Assembly: GCA_028829895.1 (NCBI GenBank)
Contig: CM054179.1
Location: forward strand, 101,202,875 to 101,266,874
Direction of reading: 5' to 3'
Length of the DNA: 64,000 nucleotides
Origin: Sinotaia quadrata
Lineage: Eukaryota; Mollusca; Gastropoda; Architaenioglossa; Viviparidae
Position numbers and translations under genes: made by a program. Below are positions 1 to 12,190 of the stretch, piece by piece; position 1 is the first letter of the stretch; each line of letters opens with the position of its first letter. The notes below the pieces were generated by a model, which was given only the letters and a program-made list of their open reading frames with translations, ran no database searches and was not told the DNA's origin.

Positions 1-565
1 CCAACACATACCCGCCATTTCAGAGTTTAGAGGCTTTGATAATAACTATCGAAATGTTTCTGAAGCGTTGATATTTAAAAAAAATTATATTAACATGCAT
101 ACTTACCGTACTATTCCTACTGACTAAACTATGGCCGAAATGGTGGTAGTTGAACACGTGTATATATTAAAGTAGAAACATGTAGCTAAATGGTACTAAT
201 TCCTGAAAGTTTAAGACTATAAATACACCTATTGAAAATGACACAGAGAGCTATGGTCTAAAACTATTTTAAACACATTTGTATATTTAAATTTCAAGAA
301 TAGTTTTGCGACTAAAGGTAAAGAAATGCAGTTACCCGAAAATATAATAAAATTTTGGATGGGGTACCTAGGGCGAAGGTATGTACACACGAGTACGAGA
401 GTGGAATAGAAACTACACTGCACGAGAATAATGGGAGTGGGGAGTAGAAGGGCGGTGTCAAAAATTGCCTCCCTTGAAAGTAACGCTAACACGTTCTATC
501 TACTCTCGCTGCTGATGACGTCACTGTGCTGTTTGTTGGCGCATAATTATGGGCTGATTGATTCG
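1..565. other. AT-rich sequence without a recognisable gene
   Basis: No recognisable gene, RNA or repeat. A minus-strand open frame at 229-492 (87 codons, hydrophobic) has no family signature and is of a length expected by chance in a window this size. Confidence 0.5.
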
Positions 566-1008
566 TTTCTACTTCAATAACCATATATTTTCTCACTGAT
601 TTCTACTTCAAAAACCATATATTTTCTCACTGATTTCTACTTCAATAACCATATATTTTCTCACTGATTTCTACTTCAATAACCATATATTTTCTCACTG
701 ATTTCTACTTCAATAACCATATATTTTCTCACTGATTTCTACTTCAATAACCATATATTTTCTCACTGATTTCTACTTCAATAACCATATATTTTCTCAC
801 TGATTTCTACTTCAATAACCATATATTTTCTCACTGATTTCTACTTCAATAACCATATATTTTCTCACTGATTTCTACTTCAATAACCATATATTTTCTC
901 ACTGATTTCTACTTCAATAACCATATATTTTCTCACTGATTTCTACTTCAATAACCATATATTTTCTCACTGATTTCTACTTCAATAACCATATATTTTC
1001 TCACTGAT
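566..1008. repeat. 34-bp tandem array, about 13 copies
   Basis: The unit TTTCTACTTCAATAACCATA followed by TATTTTCTCACTGA repeats head to tail about 13 times. The copies are almost identical; the second one reads AAAAACC instead of AATAACC. Such homogeneity points to recent expansion or ongoing homogenisation. The open frames crossing it are by-products of the repeat. Confidence 0.95.
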
Positions 1009-1213
1009 TTCTCACATAGATTCAGATACTTGATATTTAAATTTTGTAAATAAGGTTTATGAGGTCGTGAAACAAGAGAGAGAGAGATTTTATTTTTTTC
1101 TTTATCAACGTACTTTTTATTTTGTGTTTGGAAGATTGGGGATATTGGACCCAGTATTTTGCCGTGCGGTTTCTGGTGGCATATTCTCCCTGGATTGTAA
1201 CTGCGACGGACGT

Positions 1214-1546
1214 TTAATAGCGTTTGCAGATTGTAGCTCATGGGGAACTGCGAAGGACTGTTACAGCGCTTGTAATCTCTAGCACACAGGGAACAAGGAC
1301 TGTTACAGCTCGTGCAAAATGTACCACGCAGGGAACTGTAAAAGACTGTTACACTCTTGCAATCTGTTACACACAGGGAACAAAAACGGTTTCATGCTTG
1401 CAAATTGTTACACACAGGGAACAAAAACCGTTACACGCTTGCAAACTGTTACACACAGGGAAACAAAAACCGTTACACGCTTGCAAACTGTTACACACAG
1501 GGAACAAAAACCGTTACACGTTTGCAAACTGTTACACAGGGACCGC
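1214..1546. repeat. about 40-bp tandem array, about 8 copies
   Basis: Units share the core GTTACACACAGGGAACAAAA followed by CCGTTACACGCTTGCAAACT. The left copies are diverged and the right copies (from about 1,360) nearly identical, so the array probably grew from its right side. Because 40 is not a multiple of three, all three plus-strand frames stay open through it; I read these frames as spurious. Confidence 0.9.
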
Positions 1547-1589
1547 TTTATTGTATCAGTATAAGCGGAGTTGTAGGCTTACATCTTAA

Positions 1590-2579
1590 TTAATCTCGGG
1601 ATTATTGTTAATAATAAAAAAAAAAATGCTGATAGGATGAGTTAAAACCTTAAGAACCAATCAAAACAATCATTAAATCATCAAGGAACTCACTACAAAA
1701 AGAAATTTGGATAAATGATTGTGGAATTTGGAATACATCAATTATTTTAACATAGAAGTTAAATATTTTGTCAAATGTCATAAATAATTAGTTGAATGAA
1801 ATGAAAAATTAAACTCGTTCCTCTTCTTGAGATGACGCTAGTGACAGGACATAAAGCAAATCGACGGAAGCTTTTCAGATTGGATCCTGAATGTTAACAT
1901 GGAAAAGAATATTTTTTAATTAAAAAAATAATTTATTTTAGCTAAAAATACATATTTCTTATTTTTAATAGTTACTCTGTGGCGTAAATTTCTTGGCATT
2001 TAGTATTGTCTCTTCATTTCCATTTTACTTCACCATTTGAAGTTTGTGTCTAATCTAGAAGAAGAAGAAAAATACTCCACTGTAATGTAGCATTTATTGT
2101 CGCCCATTTCCGCTTATCCTTCCATGTCGAAAGTTGTAGAAATGATTTTGCTCAAAATCGTGAGAACAGCAATTCCATTAGTGGAAACTCGACAATTACC
2201 TGAAAGAGGCCTCGAGCTGTTGCTGACGTTGACTTGGGAGTAACTGACTTTACTAGTGGTATTTTGAAATGGTCCATGTTAAAATAATTGCCACACTCGC
2301 TTTCGAGCTTCCATTTAGTCGCTGCTACCAACAGGTTGTTAGTAATTATGGTCTGTGTGCCATGGCAAACATCGTTGTGTTTGATCAGTCATGGGTCATG
2401 GGTCATTCCCCGGGAGACAGATGCGACAGTAATTGTGTTATATAATTTTAAACAATGATATTTAAAGAGTTAATTAATTGTAGGTTTGTTCTGTCTATCC
2501 ATCCATTCATCTTTTTATCACCTAAGTACCTATCCACCAATTGCTATATCCATCTAAGTCCCTATCACTCTCTGTAATC

Positions 2580-2580
<1 letters not shown>
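1590..2580. other. AT-rich non-coding stretch
   Basis: I see no gene, RNA or repeat structure here apart from short A and T runs. Confidence 0.5.
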
Positions 2581-2644
<64 letters not shown>

Positions 2645-2746
2645 CTCTCTATCCATCCGTCCATCCCTCTGTCCGTCTGTCAGCCCATCTATCTCTCTCT
2701 CTCTATATATATATATATCTGTCTGTCTGTCTGTCTATCTATGTAT
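2581..2746. repeat. compound microsatellite (GT)n-(CT)n-(TA)n-(CTGT)n
   Basis: About 30 GT dinucleotides are followed by imperfect CCAT/CTGT units, a CT run, a TA run and CTGT/CTAT tetranucleotides. Confidence 0.95.
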
Positions 2747-3114
2747 ATGCATGAACGTATTATAAATACTTTTATATGTGTACACGAGTAAGTGTTTATA
2801 TATGTGTGTGTTGTTGTGCCTCTAATGCTTTGAAAATCTCACATAACTACTTTAAAATATAAATAAACATACAAGAAGACAAAAAAAAATAACAACAAAC
2901 TATTAAAAAGAAATCAAACAGTGATAACATAAATATAATTACTTATAACTGAAAAGGGCAGCAAGAGTCTGCTGATAGATAAGATAAATACAGACATGCA
3001 CAAATTCATTATACTTTGACATATATGACGGCAAATACATACTACACATGCATTAAAATAAATAGTAATGTATACACAGACCAACGCACAATACCAAACA
3101 TAAATCTGTCTGGG

Positions 3115-3201
<87 letters not shown>

Positions 3202-3210
3202 AACACACAC
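3115..3210. repeat. compound microsatellite (CTGT)n-(CT)n-(AC)n
   Basis: CTGT units run into CT and then into about 20 AC units. Open frames across it on both strands are low-complexity artefacts. Confidence 0.95.
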
Positions 3211-6060
3211 AATTACTTACACACCAACGGAAATGAAAGACAATTAAATCAAGCATCTTTGTTAAACAGAATTGTACATTTATTGAGGCTGACGTGTGAT
3301 GTGACCGTGTGGCGTGTTTTTGGTTTGGAAGTTATGTGAAAAAAAATATTGTGTGAAGATGTGCTGTACCATACCAAATACTAATTCGCTGCATGTCCAG
3401 ATGCAACGGATACTAATAAGGAACCAGTAGCACCATTTCTTGATAGAGGATAAATTTACACCAATCAGACGAAAACAGATAGAAATTCTAACATTCAGTG
3501 AGATAATATGAGCAGTTATGAAAACGTCCGCAGCCACATATTCATGACCTGATGCACCATAACACGTCAACAAGAAACAAAACGAACTGAAATTAACAAT
3601 TAGACAGCAAAAACAAAAAACAAAACAAAAATGTAGAAACAGCACCAAAAAAATAGTTTGTTTGAATCACCGTAGTGAAAAGTGTGCTACATTACTTCAA
3701 AGTATTATACGCTTCATTGGTCTGCACGCTTCATTGATCAGTACATTAATTAGCGACTCTACAGACATAACTTTTCAATGGCCGTATTTTCAGCTTGGAG
3801 GGTGGTAGTGGTGGTGGTGGAAACCTACCTCCGGAACAGCTGCCCTGTCGTGTCTGGAGGACAGTAAGGTCGTTAGGCTTCTGTCTTTTGTAAAACGTAC
3901 CAGACAAACGTCTGGCGGTCCTTTAGATGTTTCTGCTTGCGACTATCAATCTGGCTTTATCTTTGGACAAGCAATCGACAGAGTGCGAGCTACTTTACCC
4001 AGCGCTAAGAGGAGTGTCTCACCCCTCCCCACACACCGCCTTCCCTCAAACTGAAGATGGGTGTGGAGGAGAAGGTCACTGACTGGAGATGAGTTTTCTT
4101 ACGTCAGCAAATTGCTTTCCAGTCACGCCCTCGCGTAGGATCCGCTGATCTTGCGATCTCACGTTGATCTCGTCCTACGGCAGCGGCTCTAACTGGATTT
4201 ACAGCTCAAAGGTTTGACCTCGCAGTTCTCGAAACGAGATTTGTGTCATTGTTTAGACACCTTGCCCTATCGGCCCCGTTTCTCTTCAGCAGTCCTAGTC
4301 GAGTGTTAGATCGCGATGAAAGTGAATTTTTTATCAAAGAAGCGGAAATTAAGCCTGCTGACAATTTGCCTACGAAAACAAATAATTAATTCTTACTCAA
4401 TTCATTTTGCACTTGGCAAAGTATGTCAAAACTAAAGTAAAGCAATACACATCTGGTGTTCGGATCAATTAACAGATCCGTACACAAATGCTATGTTTTA
4501 TTTTTAGAGTAAAGTGTAAGTATTATTTTCTTAAATCTCTTATCAGTCCATTTTGTATTAAACCCTGTAACCAATTAAAAATAAACTCCACTTAAAAAAA
4601 AAATACCTGCACTTTTTTAAGAATTAAACAAACCCTAGCTATTTTGGCCAGTTTTGTTTGACAGCTTGAAAACGCTCGAATTACATGATCTAAACGAAAT
4701 TCTAAATATAGAGCTCTGACCTCACGTGTGTGACGTCATATGAGAGGCATAAAACTGAGTGAAGTCTTGCTTTATTGTTTATGTGTCTTGCTTTATTGTT
4801 TATGTGTCATTCTTTAGAGTGACTTTTACCTTTCAGTATAATATATATTTTACTTTGGTGAAGAAATGAGATTTGTAGCAAATCCAAGACTAAAAGAAGG
4901 AAGTGATAAGTTGATATATAAATAAATAACTTCTTTGAAGCTGCTTAGTGACCAAAGTCTTGGAAATGTATAAAATCGTTAAAAATGCAAAACAACATCA
5001 AATTATTATTTTTATAATGGCTGCTGTGGGATGAAAGTGATCAAGAAGTTATATCTAGATGCAGATGTCTAGTATTAGTCTAGTAATAGTAGATTTCTAC
5101 ACCAGGATAATTTAACGCTTCATCAAAACACCAGTTTATGTTTACTTCAAAACTCATCCAGCAATAATACCATTAAATACCTTAAAAACTAACATAAGTG
5201 CACAAAGATAAAATGATATTTTATATATTGTACTTTAAAATCTATTTAACAAATTATAATTGGATTACAATCACATAATCCATATCTGTATCATACATTG
5301 GCTGTTATTACATTAACTTCGCACATTCTGTAAACAGACAATATTACCTTTATTACAGGAGGTCCATCAAGGAAATGAAGAGTAATATTTATTATCGTGC
5401 GACAATTTGTAACTCCCTTTCATAAACACTAAATTATTTATACATATTGTGACAAAATATTTCCACCCTCTACTTTTATTTGTCACTTGTTTTCATATTT
5501 GCTATGTATTTTTACTTATGATATACGTTGTGATAAATTGTGGAGCACTTGTTCGTATTTCCGATATTTATTTGTAGTGTTTAAAGTAGACGTCGAGCAC
5601 TGCACGTTAAGTACACACATTTATTTGTAGTGTTTAAATACGTAAAACCCACTCCGTCTGTTTACTTGTGTTTATTTTTGTATAATATGAGAATTACGTA
5701 ATTTGGAGATTTCGAATCCTAAGTACAATGATTTATCAGCACAGTGTAGTGTATTGTGAACCTACACGTCACGATGAGTGACGTCTTTCATCAATTAGAT
5801 TAATTATTGTATCAGTCTTTCAGCAGGCTATAACTATTATTTCATTACTTACATTAATTAATGGGCAAAATAAATGGGACAATTGTTATACATATCCTTC
5901 AGATGATGAGTTTTCTATCAACTCATTAATATGATAAAGAACCTGTTTATCAATATTTCTTCATAAATAGAATAATTATTGTATAGTCTTTCAATTATTA
6001 ATGAATTAATTTACACTGTGCTAACGGTAATATATCACTTTCTTTAAGATGATTAGTTTC
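3211..6060. other. non-coding stretch with small duplications
   Basis: No gene recognised. A somewhat GC-richer patch lies at about 3,770-4,340; a plus-strand frame there (about 3,812-4,053) is open for roughly 78 codons without an ATG or a family signature. Small direct duplications occur at about 4,774-4,806 (23-bp unit) and about 5,573-5,645. The minus-strand open frame 3,280-3,648 (122 codons) is hydrophobic and unrecognised. Confidence 0.45.
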
Positions 6061-6162
6061 GACAATTAAACTCATTAAAGGATATATATATATATATATA
6101 TTAGAATATAGCGTTTGTTTCAAGGTCGCTCACTCGAATTATAATTGCTTTAGAGTTTAATT

Positions 6163-6355
6163 ATTATACTCATTAAAGACCAGAGTAATAATGTTAAATA
6201 GAGGACTTCTTTCAGACTCATATTCAGTGTTATATTTGCCCTATTGTTCAATTATACTCATTAAAGGCCAGAGTAATAATATTAAATAGAGGACTTCTTT
6301 CAGACTCATTATATTCAATGTTATATTTGCTCTATTGTTCAGTTATACTCAGTAG
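6163..6355. repeat. about 90-bp tandem duplication, 2+ copies
   Basis: The segment beginning ATTATACTCATTAAAG and containing AATAGAGGACTTCTTTCAGA recurs after about 88 bp, and a third partial start lies at about 6,342. It directly follows a short TA run. Confidence 0.85.
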
Positions 6356-6687
6356 GGGACATATTGTAGTAGACATATCTTTAAAAAATATATTTTGTTC
6401 AGCATGACTTCTGCGAGCCATTTCGAAATTAAAATCACTGTTTTACAATCTTACAGTTAAAGAGTATGTATTTGATAAAATACATTGGTTTTGAAACGCA
6501 TAGTTAAAGAATATAAACTCTTTCTCGTCTGTCTCTTGGATGAAATTTATTTTTCTACTGCTTCATTTCTTGGTGGTGGTGGTTATGCTATCATTTTATC
6601 GTCACCACTGGAGCTTGCGTTGATCATTTCGTCAAAAGACGTTATCTGATCTGAGGTACTCCAGTGGGACCCCACAGCCTCACGTTC

Positions 6688-6715
6688 TTTTTTTTTTTTT
6701 GGTGGTGGTGGTGGT

Positions 6716-6768
<53 letters not shown>
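6688..6768. repeat. poly-T, (GGT)n and (GT)n tract
   Basis: A 13-base T run, six GGT units and about 24 GT units are directly joined. Confidence 0.95.
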
Positions 6769-6769
<1 letters not shown>

Positions 6770-7721
6770 GGGGTTGCTATTTTTGTTTCTTTTGTTCTTT
6801 TACCGGTGGTAATTCATCTCTCTTATTTCGTAAATTTGTTATTATTATTTTTTTTAATATTTTTTATAGCGTGTCCTTAACTGACTGTGAGCAGTCACTA
6901 GTTCACATTCATTATTATCTCCCTTTTATTGGCACGGCAATCGTGGTCTGTTGACACGAAATACACACGTGGCTGTGGTCAATTACGTCCCTTTTGAACA
7001 TCAATTTTGCTAAAGACCTCATCATCCGAGTCTGCAGCTTTTTAGCAGAGATTATTAGAGCAAATATTCACCAAGCGGTGCTCAGGTTTGGAACCACCAG
7101 GCGGCGCTCAGGCTGACTGGTTGGTACGATAATAAAAAAAATATTATTTTTTTTCTTTTTAAACAACATCTTCGGACATGCAGAAGGTTAGAGAGTTTAT
7201 TAAATAAGTCATAGCTGAACAAGTGAAAATTAGTTTAAGGACTATAAAGTATAGATTTAAAATGGCAAATCTAAACAATACAGTAGATAAAACAATATTA
7301 AACTGAAATTTTGAGTTCCATAAATAAGTGAGCACTAAAAAAAAAGTTCAAATTTGATCAAGTTTTCTTTAGATGATAATTACCAAACCACTAAAAAAAA
7401 AAAAAAAAACAAACCCAAACAAACAAACAAACAAAAACCCACTCCAACAAAAAAAAAACCCCAACAACTAAAATTACCAACCAAATGAATGGCACAAAAG
7501 AGGAAAAACTTTAGCAAGTAAAATTGTTAGTTTTGTACTCAGAGCAATAAATTTGAAAAATAATTCAAGGACTTTATACAGTATTATCAGTACAAAAATA
7601 AATACATAAATGGCAAATAGGATTTTAGATAGTTCAAGATATTAGTTTTATAAATAAAGTCAGAAGTACGTAATAGGCTAAATAGTAAACTACGGGACTC
7701 TAGAAAGTAGTCATCAGATTT
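6769..7721. other. AT-rich non-coding stretch
   Basis: No gene recognised. A-rich runs with CAAA/CCCAAC units occur at about 7,393-7,470. A TTATCTCCC motif (a recurrent motif, see findings) lies at about 6,915. Confidence 0.5.
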
Positions 7722-7905
7722 GTAAACTAAGTCAACACCATAAAATGTACACTCGAAATTAGAGCATAACAATAGATTTTAGACACAAGTCATCAGTTTT
7801 GTAAACTAAGTCAACACCATAAAATGTACACTCGAAATTAGAGCATAACAATAGATTTTAGACACAAGTCATCAGTTTTGTAATCTAAGTAAATAATATA
7901 AAATA
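7722..7905. repeat. 80-bp tandem duplication, about 2.2 copies
   Basis: A unit starting TAAACTAAGTCAACACCATA is repeated almost perfectly at 7,722 and 7,802, with a decayed third start at about 7,881. Confidence 0.9.
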
Positions 7906-8085
7906 GACATGAATAATATAGTAATAATTATAATAATTAACAACAACAATGCTATTACTACTACTACTACTAATGATAATGATAATAATAATAGTAATAA
8001 TAATAATAACAGTAGTAATAATAATAATAGTGATAATAATACTGCTAATAATAAAAGTAATAATAATAGAAATAGAAATATTATA
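7906..8085. repeat. (AAT)n-rich imperfect trinucleotide tract
   Basis: Imperfect AAT/ACT/AAC units. The plus-strand frame (Asn/Thr runs) is a low-complexity artefact. The tract directly abuts the 5' truncation point of the LINE remnant. Confidence 0.9.
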
Positions 8086-8107
8086 ATAATAGCCTACAAT
8101 TTGACAT

Positions 8108-9415
8108 CGGAAAAATCATCGATGTTTCAATGGAAAAGGAATATAAATACCTTGGAATACTAAGCATTAAGAAAAAAAGCAGAGAGAAGTAAAGTCCAAA
8201 GTTAAGAGAGGGTATGAAAAACGGGTTAGTGAAGTCCTGAAGTCCAGGTAAAATGGAGCTAACAAAATACAAGCCCTTAATGCATACGCAATACCTGTAG
8301 TCAGTTAAACAGGAGGTATCATAGATTGGACAAAAAAAAATGAACCAAATGAACTGGACAGAAAAACAAGAAAACTACTCACAGTACATAAAGCGTTACA
8401 CCCAGAAGCAAACGTAGACAGACTCTATGTGAGGCCGAGGTATCAAGAAAATCAAACATGTCATTGACGGTGAAGTCATTGGCCTTGTGGATTACATCTA
8501 GAATAACAACAAAGATGATCCACTGATAGAAGCAATAATGATGAACGAACTATTCCAACCCCCAGAAACAGACAAAGAAACGTGGAAGAAAACAACGAAG
8601 CAAGCACTAGCACATACCTGGAGCCAGAAACCTCTCCTTGGCCAGTATGTACAAACCGATGAAATATCAAAAAGCAAACAACGTACAAATGGTTGAAAGA
8701 GGCAGGATTGAAAGCAGAAACAGAAACACTCATACCAGTTGCACAAGACCAAGCACCCAACACGAAATCACAGAAAACAAAAATCATGAAAATCTCAAAT
8801 GATTCCAAATGTAGACTGCAAATCCATGGATGAGACAACAGAACAAATACTATCTGGATGTCAGGTTCTGGCTGGAACAGAATACACCAAATGACACAAC
8901 GAAGTGGCAAAACGCATACATAGAAATATGTGTGAGAACTATGGCATAAAAAACCCAGAAAGAGTATGGATGCACCAACCAGATAAAGTCAATGAAACAG
9001 AAGAAGACAAAATACTGTGGGACTTCGAGATAAGAACAGATCGGGTGATTCCTGCACGAAGACCAGACATTGTAGTTCTCAATAAGTCCAACAGAACAGC
9101 AACAATTATTGATGTCGATGTTCCAAATAATAGAAACATTAAAATAAAAGAAAGAAAAAATAGAAAAATACCAAGACCTCAGATTAGAAATTAGAGACTG
9201 TGAAATGTAAAAGCAGAAGTGATACCTATAGTGATAAGAGCCTTGGAAAACATAACATCTGAATTGGAAAGCTATCTGTTCCCTGAAAACCACAGACTCT
9301 CTCCACTACTCAAAGCAGCGCTCCTCGGAAGTGTCCACATCCTCCGTAAAACCTTGGATAATAAAAACTGCTCATTCTGTTTCCACCAGATCAGCAAATC
9401 TAGAACGTTTTAGCC
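8108..9415 (+). pseudogene. decayed 3' part of a restriction-like-endonuclease LINE (R2/R4-type)
   Basis: This is the 3' end of a non-LTR retrotransposon polyprotein, broken by stops and frameshifts. In order along the plus strand I read: a post-catalytic RT segment with YKYLGIL (about 8,140-8,160); a segment with GIIDW, ELDRKTRKLLT and HPEANVDRLY (8,315-8,440); a Cys/His knuckle remnant SGCQVLAGTEY plus HNEVAKRIHR (about 8,855-8,930); and an endonuclease-like domain (open frame 8,904-9,194) with KILWDF, then RRPDIV and a downstream IIDVDVP, which fits the PD...D pattern of restriction-like endonucleases. The last frame (9,219-9,413) has ALLGSVHILRKTL, typical of the C-terminus of such LINEs. 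The catalytic RT core is absent, so the copy is 5'-truncated and inactive. The assignment to the R2/R4/NeSL supergroup is from memory of the family; the exact clade is not determined. Confidence 0.8.
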
Positions 9416-9416
9416 T

Positions 9417-9535
9417 CAGGCTGCTTACTTCAACTCAAACACTTTTAAAATAACACCATAAGGAGTGAGCAAGGTCAGGTCACTCTGACAATTCAGCAAA
9501 CTACTTTAACAATTAAAATTTAAAATAGGGAGGGG
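9417..9535 (+). mobile_element. 3'-end fragment of the ~1.6-kb dispersed repeat (copy D4)
   Basis: The stretch with TTACTTCAACTCAAACAC, CAAGGTCAGGTCACTCTGAC and AACAATTAAAATTTAAAATA matches the last ~120 bp of the repeats ending at 33,163, 44,728 and 50,702, in the same orientation. It starts directly after the LINE remnant, so the LINE may have inserted into, or recombined with, an older copy. Confidence 0.75.
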
Positions 9536-9735
9536 AAGTTTACTTTGTCACAGAGTGATTAAGACGTAAGAAAATGTTTATTAAGAATGTGTACATACTT
9601 GTGTTTAAATAAGTACAATATACAACAAACGGAGGTATTAAAATAAGAAGAATCGCATTACAACGCGAATATTCTTTAATCCAATCACAGAAATACATTA
9701 GGAGCTAAGTTATTTAGATGTAAAATAATATTACT

Positions 9736-9926
<191 letters not shown>

Positions 9927-10159
9927 TAGTCTCGTCGACGGTTGGGCACCACTGATGACCTGACAAACAGTTTCTTCCATTCCATTTTGTTCTCTGCTAA
10001 ATAATATTGTAAATAATATTATGATAGCTAAAGAACTTTATTAAATAAATACAGTATGCTAGAAGTGGAATTATTATGGTTTAATAATATTTTATATAAT
10101 AATTCTCATACTTTAGTCTCATATATTCTACATATAACAATTGTAGTTATATAAAGTCT

Positions 10160-10470
10160 ACACAACAAATAGGGTTGTTAGTACTATATCAAACAAATAG
10201 TATTAATACTACTCTAATTAATATTTTTGGAGTTAATAAAAGTATACACAACAGCACAAGAAATAGGGTTGTTAGTACGATATCAAACAAATGGTATTAT
10301 TAGTATCTAATTAATATAATTGGAGTTAATAAAAGTATACACAACAGCACAAGAAATAGGGTTGTTAGTACTATATCAAACAAATGGTATTATTAGTATT
10401 CTAATTAATTAATTGGAGATATTAAAAGCATACACAACAAATAGGGTTGTTAATACTATATCAAACAAAT
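10160..10470. repeat. about 93-bp tandem array, about 3.5 copies, with degenerate tail
   Basis: Copies anchored on AAATAGGGTTGTTAGTA start at 10,168, 10,261, 10,354 and 10,439. Beyond 10,470, to about 10,870, the words ACAAATGG and TATATACAA recur irregularly, as in a decayed extension of the array. Confidence 0.85.
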
Positions 10471-10897
10471 AGTACTATATACAAATAAGGTGTGAAGAGT
10501 ATAATAACTGACAAATGGAATTAATAGTACTATGTACAACAAATGGAGCTACAAATGGCATATATAAAACAAATGGGGATATTTGTACTATATACAACAA
10601 ATAGTGTTGTAAATATTTTATGCAAGAATTAGAGTTATACGTACTACATATAACAATATACAACATAGGGTTAAGTAATATATACAACAAATGAAGTTAT
10701 TAGTACTATATACAAATATTGCAATTAAAGGTGTTATTACACCAAATAGAGATATTATTACGATATATACAAACTGTAGTTTTTAGTACTACATAATTGG
10801 AGATGTTAGTAATACATGCAACAAATAGAGTTCAAATTACCACATTTAAAACAAATGGAGATATTATTGTTATATACAAGAAATGGGGCATTTTCAA

Positions 10898-10898
10898 G

Positions 10899-10980
<82 letters not shown>

Positions 10981-11022
10981 GTCTATCTATCTATCTGTCT
11001 ATCTATCTATCTGTCTATCTAT
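10898..11022. repeat. (CTAT)n microsatellite
   Basis: About 30 CTAT units with a few CTGT interruptions near the right end. Two overlapping plus-strand open frames here are artefacts. Confidence 0.97.
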
Positions 11023-11205
11023 GGTATCGTTCTTTGCTTGGAGTTCATCGTGATTCGCGAAACAAGACTTAGTTCGAACAACTCGCGTAGAATCTATTAA
11101 TAAAGCGTGTGGGAGATAAAACCAATATTTTAAAATTAATTTTCCCTTCAAACTGAAATGAATTAAATTTCTCACTTATATTCATTCAGAAAAAGAAAGA
11201 AACAG

Positions 11206-11257
11206 ACGGACAGACAGACAGACAAACAGACAGTCGGTCAGAGAGAGAGAGAGAGAC
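11206..11257. repeat. (GACA)n-(GA)n microsatellite
   Basis: Short GACA/GACG units followed by a GA run. Confidence 0.85.
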
Positions 11258-11604
11258 TTTCTCTTGCTAAAAATTATTCCCTCCTTTTGCCCCCCTTCTT
11301 TCTATTGTTCTGTAGTATTAAATAATTTAATGTTCTTTTATCCGAGATAAAATATTTGGGGGTTTTATACTACCTCTTCATTTCTCAATTTGTATCCGAC
11401 TTAAATCCAGTTTGTTATTACTGTAATATTCGTGTACTAAATAATCTTTGTTAGAAAAGATAATCTGTTAAAATAAATGGTGTATATATCTATCCATGTA
11501 TTTTAGGGATTGCATGTTATATTTCGCTAAGCATAAAAGGAAAAGCAGCGATAAAAATATACTAACATCTTTGTAGTACACAAGTAAAAGCACTTCTGGT
11601 TTGA

Positions 11605-11823
11605 CTAGTATATTTCATAGTTATAGCATCCCACATCTTTCACTGAGTTTTCTGGACGTTCATCAGGACTTCTTTCCGCATCCCCAACGAAGAAAGATGG
11701 ACGGACTTTGAACCCATGACTGACATCAAACGTTATGAATGCATTGTACTCCAGAGCATCTGGATCTGTTGTGATGACGTCCACCGAGACAACACGCCGT
11801 TGGTCAAGACTAAAAACGATGTC
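11605..11823 (-). CDS. candidate terminal exon, unrecognised protein
   Basis: On the minus strand a T-rich acceptor-like sequence ending TTTATAG is followed in phase 0 by 72 open codons and a TAG stop (11,605-11,607). The peptide begins DIVFSLDQRRVVSVDVITT, contains ITFDVSHGFKVRPSFFVG and ends VGCYNYEIY. It is compositionally balanced, beta-strand-like and has no low complexity, unlike most open frames nearby. There is no ATG, so it could only be an internal or last exon. No upstream partner exon was identified; the GC-rich stretch at 11,870-12,180 is the obvious place to look, but its frames do not join convincingly. I do not recognise the family. A 72-codon open frame is not statistically rare here, so this is a hypothesis based on peptide quality and the splice-like boundary. 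Confidence 0.3.
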   Translation of the reverse strand, partial: DIVFSLDQRRVVSVDVITTDPDALEYNAFITFDVSHGFKVRPSFFVGDAERSPDERPENSVKDVGCYNYEIY

Positions 11824-11904
11824 CTATAAAATTATAAACCCTTGCCTGACAGGAAGACTACTCTTCCCTGCTTACGACAAGGCACGCGAGGCGTAGAAAC
11901 GTGA

Positions 11905-12190
11905 TCAAAAATGGCGGGAAATCGCGCGAGGAGGCCTTTTCCGGTGCACTATAGTGCAAAAGTTAAAAGAACAGGAGGGGTTTGTAATTTTTAGGCGCCA
12001 TTTTCCTTCTGTCGCCCCTTGCACCACTTTCTTGCCGCTGGCAGGGGTAGGAAACTCTCGGGCAAAGGGAGAGCATCTGTACAAAAAGAGGAGGGAACCA
12101 AGCAAAATAATAGAGATATAATGAGCAGCGTGTTGGCTGCGACCGATGGCAGAATTTCCTGTGAAGATCCGACCTGTCTGCAAAGCCGGA
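11905..12190. promoter_or_regulatory. CpG-containing, promoter-like patch with an E2F-type site
   Basis: GGCGGGAAA at 11,913-11,921 is a perfect E2F consensus, followed by CGCGCG, and GGCGCCATTTT lies at about 11,994. Local CpG density is higher than in the surrounding AT-rich DNA. Open frames on both strands (12,019-12,204 plus, 11,905-12,183 minus) overlap and are unrecognised. A promoter or 5' exon is possible; no direct evidence. Confidence 0.2.

Noticed and set aside
566..1008. CRISPR-like array
   Set aside because: Direct tandem repeats without unique spacers, in animal-type DNA; the same goes for all other arrays here.
948..1593. Open frames of 71-121 codons across the 34-bp and 40-bp arrays
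   Set aside because: They follow the repeat period; several frames are open at once and none shows a protein signature.
2541..3339. Cys/Val- and His/Thr-rich frames
   Set aside because: Direct translations of GT/AC microsatellites; the same applies to the frames at 6,664, 28,459-29,107, 34,061, 35,533-35,883, 53,029-53,336 and 60,889-62,203.
7909..8163. Asn/Thr-rich frame of 84 codons
   Set aside because: Low-complexity AAT tract running into the LINE remnant.
8476..9293. Minus-strand frames of 84-147 codons
   Set aside because: Antisense of the LINE remnant.
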